From NCBI GenBank assembly GCA_918807975.1, contig OU964932.1, positions 17,701,501 to 17,765,500 of the forward strand: a stretch of DNA of 64,000 nt. The letters run 5' to 3'. The notes beneath the pieces are model-generated. The model was given only the letters and a program-made list of their open reading frames with translations. It made no database searches and was not told where the DNA came from. Every line of letters starts with the position of its first letter. Position 1 is the first letter of the stretch. Source of the DNA: Aplidium turbinatum. Lineage: Eukaryota; Chordata; Ascidiacea; Aplousobranchia; Polyclinidae. Made by a program: the position numbers and the translations under genes. This document shows positions 43,843 through 54,780 of this stretch, piece after piece.

Positions 43843-46670
43843 CATAGGCGTAGCCGGGGGGGGGAGGCAAAGGGGCCATGCCCTCCCAAATTTCTAAGAT
43901 TTGCCTATCAATGGTTAGATTATAGTAAGAAAGTAATGGCTGATGTACCCCGACTTTTGTTCCAGCTTCTCGGTGTTATGGAGAGTTACACATTATACAA
44001 GGATCGATAGACTAGGAAGCGACCCGAACGATAGAATGTACACAGTAAACAAAATCATCCAGTTTCGGTAACTTTTTCAGTATCTGGAAAGCACACGTAA
44101 ATAAATAACGCGAAATTGTAAGAATATTATACAGAAAAATTGACGAGTAATTCAAGCTAAAAACACTTTTTAGACAATTTAAAAAGTACAATTTGTAAAC
44201 ATTGAAAATCTGCGAAATATTTGTTGCAAAAGTTATTGTAAAACTGTTCAGAAATTAGACGTAATTAAATATTGAGAAACAATGTAGGCTACTCAGATCA
44301 ATCAGGAAATTAGAGTCAGCATAAGTTTGCCTCCATTGTTTCTCAGTATTTAATTACGTCTGATTTATAAACAGTTTTACAATAACTTTTGCAACAAATG
44401 TTTGGCAGTTTTTAATGTTTTACAAATTTTACGTTTTATAATGTCTAAACAGCGTTTTTAGTCTTATTTACCAGTCACTTTTTCCCTATAATTATATTCA
44501 AGGCCGTATTAAGGGTTTATGGGGCCCTGGGCTGAGCTGAAAGTGGGGGCCCTTATCAAGTGACATTTTTTGCTAAAAAAGGTTATCGATCAATGACACT
44601 AAAAGCATTTCTCAGCAGCTGGGGGCTCTGCCTTCAAACCCAGAGTTGTGTGTATCGTGTAGTTGGTACTGTGCTTTTGCTGCGATTGGGATCGAAAAAA
44701 GCGATTAAACAAGAACATTATTTTTAGAACAACAAAATGACATAATTTGTTCAATGCTGACTTCATTAGAGGGGTGCAAACTCTCAAACTTACCCGAGCG
44801 ACCCGAGCGAAATACTCTCAAACTTACCCGAACTTACCCGATTCTCTAGGTAGGCTACGCCACTGTTCTCTAGTTGTCTTTTTGAAAGCAAAACCAATCA
44901 TTTTAGAGCAGATCAACAAATGTATCCATTTGTGAGATAGGTTATTACTGTTCAAAGTAAACTTGATTCTTTCTCCACAATTTTTAGTGGCAACATTTTC
45001 AATACAAATTGCTAATAGGCGATTGTTGATAGATAGCCTACTGTACGATAACATGTTCATTTTGTGCAATATACTGTTCAAAACAAACAATATTGTCCCA
45101 AGAAAATTGTGAGGAAAAACCTAGTTAATTTTCAACAGTACAGTATTTCTTCGGAAAAGATTTATTTTCTGGTTGAAAAGCAAATTTTGGAATGACAATA
45201 AACTTTTAGTGCCTGGTGTGAATGGTGTCGAATACTTAAACACAAAACTGTTGAGATACAGAGCGATCAAAGTAAGCTTAATCGTTTCACAAAAACACTA
45301 AACGTTTTGTTTTTGGCGCAACTTTACGTATGAACTGTGAATTGTTTGTCAGCTTCACACGATAAAAACAAAATCATATTCATAGGAGTAGGCTATAGGC
45401 AGGGCCGGATTAACCATTAGGCTAATAAGGCTATAGCCTTAGGCCCTGGAAAAGTTCGGCCCTCAATTATTTTTTTAAGGTTAAATTTTTGTAAAGCTGG
45501 TAGTGATACAGATCCAGTACAGTAGGCCTACAGTTTTTGCTTAAAAACGAATGACTGAGTTGAGTCAATACATATGAAGAGCCCATTTCCAATACCACGT
45601 AAGCGCCACTTTTATCGAAATTGAGTTTAGAGCAGGGCTTTTCAACCGGGAGCCGTTTGTCGGAGGGTTGCGAGGCGCTTGAAATTCCAGTGTATTGTTT
45701 TCAATTCTTTTTTGCCAGAAAAGATTAAAAACTGCGTTTTTTCGCAATTGAGCATTCCTCTACTTGAGGTTATTATATCGTTTAACAACGCTATGGTAAA
45801 AAAGCAAAATTATGTAGAATCCTATGCAAAATATAGATTTCTCAGTATCGTTTTCAACGGCATTAAAAAAATTAGTGTCGGCTATTTTGGAAGTTCTTTT
45901 AGCAACATGTGCACGCATTGACAAACTTGATAGCCTAGTTATACAGTATATCTCACTGAAATTGATTTAAATAAATCCATAAAAGATTGCAATAAACTCA
46001 ACCGGTGAAAGTGCGAAAACGTAGATTATTCTCATTATTTTTTCCCTATAATCTATCTATCCAAGCTTGATAGAAAATGGAAATAACAATCGGAGGAAAT
46101 ATAATAAAAGCCGTAGGCCTAACAACATCGCAAAAAAACGTTTTTCGTTTCGGAAGTATACGTTGGAACAGCAAAACTAAACATAACGGGATGTCGGCAT
46201 GAATCGAATTTGGTAAATTTTGCATTAAATATGCTTTTGTTGAATACTTTTAAGGGGGGTCGCAAGACTCCATTGATTGCACTGAGGGGGTCGCGGTGGA
46301 AAAAAGGTTGCAAACTCCTGGTTCAAAGTGTCATTAGGTAGAGTATTGCCATAGGTAGCCTACCTACTATCGAGTTGTCACGAGCTTAGTTGGCGGAAAG
46401 CGACGAATGGAGGTTTGATCATAGTGCTGTTTGCTTATGGCGTCATAAACATTTGTCATGTTTTAGATCAAAAAAAATTGTTTGGAAAAGTGGATTTTAT
46501 GTTGCTGAAATTTATAGCGACTTAGCTTAATTATTACGGTAACTTGGTTTGCCAACTAAGCATTTTTTGTCGTGATGTGCTTGGATGGGCGATGCCTTAA
46601 ACAAAGTATTGTTAATCGCTTAAAGTCAAAACATTTGGCCCCCCAAAAATTTTGGGCTGGCTACGCTATG
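43843..46670. mobile_element. Possible hAT-type element with GC-rich ends
   Basis: The ends CATAGGCGTAGCC and GGCTACGCTATG are inverted. Adjacent flanks GGTTGGGA and GGGTTGGG share seven bases offset by one. No transposase remains. Other hAT-like ends lie within it (AAGGCCGTATTAAGGG near 44503, CTACGCCACTG near 44864, CAGGGCCGGATTAACC near 45402), so it may be a pile of several truncated elements rather than one. Confidence 0.4.
45633..46320. mobile_element. Non-autonomous hAT-like element
   Basis: The ends CAGGGCTTTTCAACC and GGTTGCAAACTCCTG are imperfect inverted repeats. The 8-bp flanks GTTTAGAG and GTTCAAAG match at 6 of 8. Length is 688 bp; the short frames inside match no transposase. 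Confidence 0.6.
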
Positions 46671-47126
46671 GGGTTGGGGGGATGTCAATTCAACTTTTTT
46701 TGTATCAACAGTTGTATCTTTGAAATCACTGAAGCTACGACTACGAGATTTCTTGACTTTTCCTAAATATTATTCAGCTACAGCATATTAAAATAATTTC
46801 AATAATTTTGATCAAATACATTATCTTTTAATATAATACGGTATTTTCAGCACCTACCTCAACATTAAATAATAATCACAGCTGGACTAGTTTTCCAAAG
46901 TTGGAACGAAAACAAACAATAGCGAGAAAGTAGATTAAGTCTATTGTTATCAGACAGTTTTCTAGGAAAACTGTAGGCCTACTAATCCGCTATACAAGTG
47001 CAATTCTTCCATTGTCTGCAGGGAGGAGCAAGGGATAATTGCTTTATCGCATTAGCCTAACGCGAGCAAAAGCTTGGGCTGGACTTTCTATTGTACACCA
47101 ATTGGGACTTTGATCTTTTAAGCAAC

Positions 47127-48363
47127 TAGTCGATTTTGATATTGTTCAGTCGATTTTTGATATTAATCCGTCGGTTTTGATATTAAGCGATCGATTTTGA
47201 TATTAGGCAGTCGATTTTGATATTATTCAGTCGGTTTTGATATTAAGCAGTCGGTTTTGATATTATTCAGTCGATTTTGATATTAGGCAGTCGATTTTGA
47301 TATTAGGCAGTCGATTTAGATATTAGTCAGTCGGTTTTGTTGGTAGGCAGTCGATTTTGATATTAGTCAGTCGATTTTGATATCAAGCAGTCGATTTTGA
47401 TATTAGGCAGTCGATTTTGATATTGTTCTGTCGATTTTGATATTAGTCAGTCGGTTTTGATATTATTCAGTCGATTTTGATATTAATCAGTTGATTTTGA
47501 TATTAGTCGGTCGGTTTTGATATTAGGCAGTCGATTTTGATATTATTCAGTCGGTTTTGATATTAAGCAGTCGGTTTTGATATTAGTCAATCGATTTTGA
47601 TATTAAGCAGTCGGTTTTGATATTATTCAGTCGATTTTGATATTAGTCAGTCGATTTTGATATTAGTCAGTCGATTTTGATATTAGGCAGTTGGTTTTGA
47701 TATTATTCAGTCGGTTTTGATATTATTCAGTCGATATTGACATTATTCAGTCGATTTTGATATTAGGCAGTCGATTTTGATATTAATCAGTCGGTTTTGA
47801 TATTAGGCAGTCGATTTTGATATTAGGCAGTTGGTTTTGATATTATTCAGTCGGTTTTGATATTAAGCAGTCGGTTTTGATATTAGTCAATCGATTTTGA
47901 TATTAGGCAGTTGGTTTTGATATTATTCAGTCGATTTTGATATTAGTCAGTCGATTTTGATATTATTCAGTCGATTTTGATATTATTCAGTCGATTTTGA
48001 TATTAGGCAGTCGATTTTGATATTAGTCAGTCGATTTTGATATTAGTCAGTCGATTTTGATATTAGGCAGTCGGTTTTGATATTAGGCAGTCGATTTTGA
48101 TATTAGGCAGTTGGTTTTGATATTATTCAGTCGGTTTTGATATTATTCAGTCGATTTTGATATTAGTCAGTCGGTTTTGATATTAGGCAGTCGATTTTGA
48201 TATTAGGCAGTTGGTTTTGATATTATTCAGTCGGTTTTGATATTATTCAGTCGATTTTGATATTAGGCAGTCGATTTTGATATTATTCAGTCGATTTTGA
48301 TATTAGTCAGTCGGTTTTGATATTAGTCAGTCGGTTTTGATATTAGTCAGTCGATTTTGATAT
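47127..48363 (-). repeat. 20-bp minisatellite, right foldback arm (about 62 units)
   Basis: Plus-strand unit TATTAGGCAGTCGATTTTGA, the reverse complement of the left-arm unit. Higher-order blocks of several units recur, for example a GGCAGTTGG unit followed by ATTCAGTCGG units, showing local reamplification. It decays outward after 48363 as the left arm does. Confidence 0.93.
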
Positions 48364-48663
48364 GATGTAATTGTATTAGATAAGGTCTTGTGCAGTCAAT
48401 GTGTAGTTTCTGTTGCTGTGATAATAAGTTGTATGTTCTTAAAGTATTTGATGATATATGTCATTGTGCGATGTAGATGCGTTGTTGGTACTATTGCGGG
48501 TGATGATCTTATGATACTGATTTTGTTCTTAAGCCGTTGTTGAGTTCCTTCCAGTGGCGATATTGCTACGATTGTGTGATCGTTCCAACAATGAAGTAAA
48601 TCAAGGCAAATGATATAAATGCGACACTGATCTATTTCTCTTGTTGATTTTCTGGCGCGTTCC

Positions 48664-48672
48664 CGTTTAAAG
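48664..48672 (+). repeat. 9-bp target duplication of foldback MULE, right
   Basis: CGTTTAAAG, identical to 37827-37835, immediately outside GGCGCGTTCC. Confidence 0.65.
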
Positions 48673-50814
48673 CCTTTGGAATGTAACTACACATAATGTT
48701 GACCACAGAAAGTGATAAATCACGCTTGGTCGCTTGAAATGCAATAATATTAGAAAAAAGGCAGCCTTTAAACTTGTGTCATAGAATGTCTGGGTGCCTG
48801 TTGTTCAAAGTGAGGTGTCAAGAGCCTGACCCAGATTACTGAAAACAGCATTTTACTGGTTCGGTCAAAAACAAAAACACCGCACTTGTCTCAGATTAGC
48901 GACTTGCTGTGATTGCAACCTTAATTATAGGTTACAGAAATTGGACTGTGAGACAGAAGATAATCAGCACAAAGATCCAACGTAATCCTATCACTCTCAG
49001 ACGTAAATACAGATGTGTTAATCCCAATTCAAAACGTTTCACACGTGAATGGAAAGTCGAAATGCAAAACGTCCGCACGTGAATGGATGTCTCCAGACAC
49101 TGAAAGAGAATTTTATACTATCTTTGACTGTTTTTAGAGAGAGTAACCTATGTAATCTTTGTGTTTTATAAAATTAATTTTAATGAATATTTTGAGAAAA
49201 ACACGTGTCTTTTATGCGCTGCATTTTGATTTTTTAGGAATATAACAATTTAAAACTATTTTATTTCTGTAGTAACCTACGGTTTCAACTTTAACTTTTA
49301 TCGGGCAACATCGTGATTTGCGAGGTTGCTTGTTACCAGATGATTTGGGGCTACACTGCAACCCGGGATATTGGGGAACTAAAATCATCTGGCAGTTAAG
49401 AAGCAACCAAATAGCCTATTTGAGGTAACGCAAGCATCGATTTATTTTATAAAAAAGATACTTCGATTTATTTGGGCGACTGTTTATAACTTAAAACACT
49501 TGTTTCTATAACATTCATAGTTAAACCTTAAAGCGTTTAAAAGTTATTATAAGCTTATATATACTGTCTATTTGCCCTTATTTAAAGCAGAGCTGTTCAA
49601 ACATCTCCCCGCCCTGCAATGTTTGATTGTTGGCGGTTGATTTAAAAAAAAAATAATGTGATCTAATAGGCCTACGGGCTTTTTGCCAATGGAGCTTTGA
49701 AAAAACAAATAATTTACACATTTCCTGTCGATTTGTCAATTCAATATCTTTGAATAGAATTAATTTTTTACAAACGTTTAAAACAAATTCCAATGTATCG
49801 GTCTGCACAAGCGACTCCTCAACGCATCTCATATTTTTCCTTGGCTCAATTTTTAACTTTGTTATATTTGCTATTTTTCCAGATAGCTCAGTAGACGCGT
49901 AATGAATAATTTTTTTTTTCACTTTTGCTTTGAGCTGAATGTTATCATCAGTGATAAGATTGCGAGTGTCTATTTGATAAATAAAATAATAATAATAATA
50001 GTAACAACATTTATATGGCGCCACGTCCACAGTGCAAACTATGCTCTTGGGTGCTGTAGGCTACATGATGATGGTGATAAATAATATAGTAGGCTACTTT
50101 CAGTGATAATGTTCAGAAAAATAACATGTTTTCAAGCGAGTTTTGAATTCATAGCTTCTTTCACATACACAACATATAGTTATTTAAATATAATTTGTTT
50201 GCATGTAGGCTACAAGATAAGCGACAAACATCACTGCCATGTAAGCCTATACTTAACTTCCCCAGACATAAATACAATATTACCTTCAGTCTGCTTACTT
50301 GCTGGTCATTACTAAGTCTAAACCAACTGAAACCTTGCAGTTCCCAGCAATGGTAGCCTATGTACCGTATCTAGACGTAAAATGCTAAGAGAAAACGAGG
50401 CAAAATATTGCGTTTACTTTAATTATATTTAGTCAGTACCTGCGGTCTCCATCAAAGGGAACACAAACGTTAGACTGGGGGAAGCTACCATCTTGATTCC
50501 TGCTCTAGAGCACGTGCTTGTAGTGTATAAGCGCGCGTGTGTGCGTGGTCTTCTTCTTCATCGTGTGTCACACGGCGTGGTAAAAAAGCAACCAGCGTGA
50601 CATCAAAGAAAATTTAATTCCTCCGCTGGATTTTTCGTCGGAGGATGTCGGAGAAAACCAAATTACAATATTAAATCTCCGCTCTGCATGATATCAGATT
50701 AAATCTCCGCTCTGCTTGATATCAGATTTAACGTGATAGACAATTGGACATGTGGGTTGCTGTTCAGAAAAATAAATGTAAGGTATACTACTTCAGCAAC
50801 AAACATGGATCGAA
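48673..50814. other. Intergenic, no confident gene
   Basis: It contains a tandem duplication of ATTAAATCTCCGCTCTGC (50670-50729), a near-duplicated ACGTGAATGG block at 49030-49086 and simple AT-rich sequence. A GTGT/GCGCGCG-rich stretch lies near 50525-50575. Apart from the frame at 49578-50030 no coding signal is evident. Confidence 0.4.
49578..50030 (-). CDS. Unidentified open frame of 150 codons
   Basis: After a low-complexity Tyr run, the frame encodes a non-repetitive stretch (LSGKIANITKLKIEPRKNMR, FVLNVCKKLILFKDIELTNR). No family is recognised. It lies among transposon debris, so it is likelier a transposon remnant or chance frame than a host exon. Confidence 0.18.
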   Translation of the reverse strand: MDVAPYKCCYYYYYYFIYQIDTRNLITDDNIQLKAKVKKKIIHYASTELSGKIANITKLKIEPRKNMRCVEESLVQTDTLEFVLNVCKKLILFKDIELTNRQEMCKLFVFSKLHWQKARRPIRSHYFFFKSTANNQTLQGGEMFEQLCFK

Positions 50815-50990
50815 TAGCGATATTTGTCGAAAATGAAAGCAACTTCCCTAGCAGATGCAGACCTCAAATGGATCACAGTGTGAATACAGGACATAATGAT
50901 TGTAAATGTCTACAAACCTCCACCAAGCAGACTTCTTTAGGCACCTCAACTCTCCAATCTGACCCCTGCAACCTAATCTGGTGGACCTTT
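50815..50990 (+). pseudogene. Decayed LINE endonuclease scrap
   Basis: In one frame near 50870-50935 it reads DIMIVNVYKPPPSRLL, the VNVYKPP motif of APE-type LINE endonucleases, preceded in another frame by MDRIAIFV, which resembles the segment just upstream in such proteins. It has stops and at least one frame change. No reverse transcriptase follows. Confidence 0.45.
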
Positions 50991-51008
50991 TCCCCGTTTG
51001 TATCCCCG

Positions 51009-51446
51009 CAGGGGCACCAGAACGGTTTTTGACTGGGGGGGGGGGGCAAGATTATGAAAAAAGGGCACTTTTGTTGCTGAAAGGCCAATTTTTTTTAAAG
51101 TTTTAAGATAAGTTTTGCAATAATGCTCATCCATCAGCTCATCATCGAGTAATGATACAAGTGTCCGGTATACAAAAAGCAAAGGCACGGGAGGGCATCA
51201 TGCTCTGTTATGATGATGTAGGCTAATTACCTACTGTAATACAGAATTTTGTGTCGTGAATATTATTTTGAGGCAGAAATGAAGGATTATTATTAGGCTA
51301 ATAGCTGAAATTGTTATATTGTATTGCAAAATGTGCAGTAGCTTGATGACCTTAAAAGGGCACCATTGCCCCTCCTGCTCCCCCATCCACAGAAAACATT
51401 TGCCTCTCCTGCCCCCCCCCCCCCCCCCCCGCTTCCGGCGCCTCTG
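51009..51446. mobile_element. Non-autonomous hAT-like element with GC-rich ends
   Basis: The ends CAGGGGCACCAGAACGG and CCGCTTCCGGCGCCTCTG are inverted with changes. The 8-bp flanks TATCCCCG and CATCCCCG match at 7 of 8. It is 438 bp with long G and C runs inside each end and is inserted at the edge of dispersed repeat copy B. Confidence 0.65.
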
Positions 51447-51449
51447 CAT

Positions 51450-51850
51450 CCCCGCCACCGCGGGTGGTGCAGTCCGGCTCTTTGAAGTCTTTAACCTGGC
51501 TGTGTTTATTGTGCTCGTTTCGCCGTGTCAATTGTTTGTACCCGTGCGTTGTCGATGCTGATACATCTTCATCACCGTTCAATAAACAAAATAATACAGT
51601 AAGAACGCAATAAAGAGGTAGCCTACCGTAGTAAGAAGGTAAGATCGCAAAAAAGGAAATAATAGTAAGAACAAAGAGATAGAAAAACACTGTAAAAATG
51701 AAAAAAAAATGCAAAAGAAATGACTTGAACCTGGAGAGTAAAAATCCTGCAACCGATTTTCGAAATGTGCGAAAAAAACTAACGCTTGAAGAACCGATTG
51801 CCGCAAATAGGCTACCAAAGTTACCATTGCGACCACCGCACATTGCACAA
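51450..51850 (-). repeat. Dispersed repeat, copy B (partner at 12838-13200)
   Basis: The reverse complement aligns with 12838-13200 over about 340 bp with small gaps. On the minus strand it contains a frame with GYKQLTRRNEHNKHSQVKDF, comparable to the partner's KELTGREEHNKHSQARDF. Confidence 0.5.
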
Positions 51851-52877
51851 GAAGTGGAGGCAATGTGAAGTTTGATAGGCATTTTCAGATTTTTTAATCA
51901 ATTTTAGAGTAAATTTTATCTAAAGCGAAAAATGTAGCCTATGTGGGGCTACGTATATAGGCTACTGATTGTAACGCTTGCACAGAACATAATTGAAATT
52001 GTAGGCTACACAACTTTTTCAAAATGCTAAAAACAGATTCAACTAACAGGCCGTTTCTTTCCTTGCATTGCACTATTGTGACTGCATTTCGAATCAAACA
52101 AAATGACCGCGCCATGATGCCATGGATCTGTAACATCAGACCACAAGAGATCCAGTAGGCCAGTGCTCTTCAATCTTCTTTGTTATGAATGATGCATCCT
52201 TAAAAATGTTGTGACAAACTCATGCCCCTTATTTAGTTAAAAAGTAAACCGAGTTGAATCTCGATATGAAAATCATCCTACAAAGAGGCTATTACGCAAT
52301 ATAAAATATTCAAACAAAATTAAGAAGATTACATTCAAGACTTAAATTGTTGTTGCTTGTCATTAGCCAGGGCACATCGTGAATCTAGAATGGTAAAAGG
52401 GATAGATCCTCGACCCCAAAGGCTCACACGATGACGACAAACCCATAAATCTAACCGAAGAATGCTCTCCCTTTCAAACGCTTCCCTCATCAATGTGTGT
52501 GAATTGTGATTGAATTTCTTTTTCGAGACTTGATTTCACACAGATAAAAAACACTTACGCATAAATACGTCGTTGGCATTTAAATAAGCATAAAAATTGC
52601 CTTTTCAGCTATTATGTTTCTGTTATTCTGGCACATTAGAACAAGTGCACCCAAAGTCAGTGTATGGTGTTGGTATCTCTTTATATATCTCTTTACAATT
52701 AAATCTTCGAATTCTGTAGTAAGTTTATCCCAAAAGAAAGTTTGTAAAATGCAACAATAGGCTAGTGGCGTGCTGTTCGGGCATTGCAATAGTTCTTAAA
52801 ATTTTCTTGCAAGAAACAAAGACGGGCATCAATAAGTGGAAGCAGTTGATCTTAAAAATGTTCATGTTTTTTCTTAA

Positions 52878-53433
52878 AGGGCGGGGAAACCCAAATTAAC
52901 TTTTTGCGAGTTTTTTGTTTTAGCGTGATGTCATTGTGTACAACATGCGTTTTAAAAAAAAAAAATCCAAATTTTGTTGCCCTCGTCTCGCTTAGGCCGC
53001 TTTTGTTTGATACCCGTTTGCGAGGTCTCGCGCGCATCAAGCTGTGACGCTGTTCGCTGTGACGTCACAAGGTACATATAGTTGTGGCCATTTTTGCATT
53101 ACTTCAAAATAATGCCAGATATTGTTTCAGTTGGATCATCTTTATGCATCATCTTATATCAGATGCAGTATTTAGAAGTAATGCAAAAATTGTCATAAAT
53201 CAAATCTGGTCTTAAACTTTTGCCTACAACTACATGTACCTTGTGACGTCACAGCGATCAGCATCACAGCTTGATGCGCAACGAGACCTTGCAAACGGTC
53301 ATCAAACAAAAGCGGCCTTAGCGAGACGAGGGCAACAAAATTTGGATTTTTTTATTGCTAAAACGCATGTTGTACACAATGACATCACGCTGAAACAAAA
53401 AACTCGCAAAGTTAATTTGGGTTTCCCCGCCCT
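52878..53433. mobile_element. Foldback MITE with TTAA target duplication
   Basis: The terminal 15 bases AGGGCGGGGAAACCC are perfect inverted repeats, and the arms remain complementary for roughly 200 bp (CTTTTTGCGAG, GTGATGTCATTGTGTAC, AAGCGGCC, GTGACGTCACAAGGTACAT in the left arm or its complement). TTAA flanks both ends (52874-52877, 53434-53437), the signature of piggyBac and Kolobok transposases. There is no coding sequence. Confidence 0.85.
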
Positions 53434-53690
53434 TTAAAGTTTAAAGTTGCTAATGTGTTAATTTTAGGCTGAAGTGTTATGTTGCATTGTGGTACTCCAG
53501 GTCTTGCCCATTGACAATTATTTGGAAATTAATTGAAAGTAAGTTTTGATCATCTCAATCATAGCCTATAGGCTACTCACCAAAGCATTATTCTTTTTGG
53601 AAATTTAATGTACCCACAGAACTTATAGCCAGAAAGAAATTATTGGAAATATCACTCAACTCTTAAATACTGCTCTTTCGTTAAAAACTT

Positions 53691-53904
53691 CGTGCGCGGA
53701 CATTTTGCCGAAAGACATTTTGCCGAAAGACATTTTGCCGAATGGACAAATTGCCGACAGGACTAAGGTTGTGAACGATAGACTAAAACACATTGTGGAG
53801 AATATCGATACTTAAGTTATAACACAAAAATGAGTTTCGGCAAAATGTCCATTCAGAAAAATGTCTTTCGGCAAAATGTCCTTTCGGCAAAATATCCGGG
53901 TACC
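53691..53904. mobile_element. GGACATTTTGCCGAA minisatellite MITE, copy 1
   Basis: It starts CGTGCGCGGACATTTTGCCG and ends GGCAAAATATCCGGGTACC; both halves contain inverted repeats of a roughly 15-bp ACATTTTGCCGAAAG unit. A perfect 8-bp duplication AAAAACTT flanks it (53683-53690, 53905-53912). Length is 214 bp. Confidence 0.75.
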
Positions 53905-54020
53905 AAAAACTTACCGGTAAGGGATTCAAATTGAATTCTGCATGCAACTTATTAAGTTAATTTAATTCTTCAATGAATTTTTTAAACCTAGAAAATTTTT
54001 TACCACAAAATAACCTTTAT

Positions 54021-54780
54021 CGTGCGCGGACATTTTGCCGAAAGACATTTTGTCGAAACCCATTTTGCCGAAAGACATTTTGCCGAAACCCATTTCGCCG
54101 AAAGACATTTTGACGAAAGAACAAATTGCCGAATGGACTAATTGCCGAAAGGACTAATTGCCGAAAGGACTACAGGCTAATTGCCGAAAGGACAAATTGC
54201 GAAGCAATTTGGGAAAAAAATTACTTTGAAGTGACACAAGTCTCGTTACTATGCAAGCAGTGCCTTTGAAATAGAATTACTTTGCTACGATTGTTTGCCT
54301 AAAAATTACTTTGAAGCGACACCAAGGCTCGTTACTATGCAAGCAGTGCCTTTGAAGTTTGAACTGATAATTATTTTGAAATGGCACCAAGTATTAGCCC
54401 GATTGGGCGCTTTCACGCCCAATTAGCTACTTTTGATTTCTCCAGGCGCCAAAAATTCGTGTTGGGCGCGCTTTTTTTGGTTGACGCCCTATTGGGCTAC
54501 CTTTTTTTTTTAAATACAATATAACTTTTATGAAAAAATTGTATTATGTTTAGGATTTTTACCTCATTCGTAGTTATTTCGTTGAGGAGCGTATAATATA
54601 TAATTGTGAGTGAAATCTGTTTGTGAATGATGTTTATGTGTTATTAGGTTATGATAATACATATCATACATTTGTATAATTTCAGCGATTTGTCCAATCG
54701 GCATTTAGTCCTTTCGGAAAAATGAGTTTCGGCAAAATGTCCATTTGGCAAAATGTCTTTTGGCAAAATGTCCGGGAACC
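54021..54780. mobile_element. GGACATTTTGCCGAA minisatellite MITE, copy 2
   Basis: It has the same start (CGTGCGCGGACATTTTGCCG) and an equivalent end (GGCAAAATGTCCGGGAACC). Flanks AACCTTTAT and AACTTTTAT match at 8 of 9. Length is 760 bp; the middle holds unrelated sequence with a duplicated TACTTTGAAG-CGTTACTATGCAAGCAG block and GGGCGC-rich hairpins. Confidence 0.65.

Larger units (their letters stand above)
37836..48663. mobile_element. Foldback Mutator-like transposon, about 10.8 kb, with later insertions
   Basis: Two arrays of the same 20-bp repeat lie in opposite orientation (38098-38764 and 47127-48363), with an intact MULE transposase between them near the midpoint. Outside the arrays, an exact 9-bp direct repeat CGTTTAAAG occurs at 37827-37835 and 48664-48672, the size MULE transposases duplicate. 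The ends are loosely inverted (GGACTCCACC and GGCGCGTTCC). Minisatellite foldback arms with a MULE-type gene are known from plant FARE elements. At least two hAT insertions lie inside, so the original element was about 6.3 kb, and it has sat here for some time. Confidence 0.7.

Noticed and set aside
38040-48400. CRISPR-like array in the 20-bp repeats
   Set aside because: Units are contiguous with no spacers and the DNA is animal. It is a minisatellite.
51231-51882. Long glycine- and serine-rich frames on both strands
   Set aside because: They arise from the poly-C/poly-G runs at the ends of the hAT-like element and the adjoining dispersed repeat.
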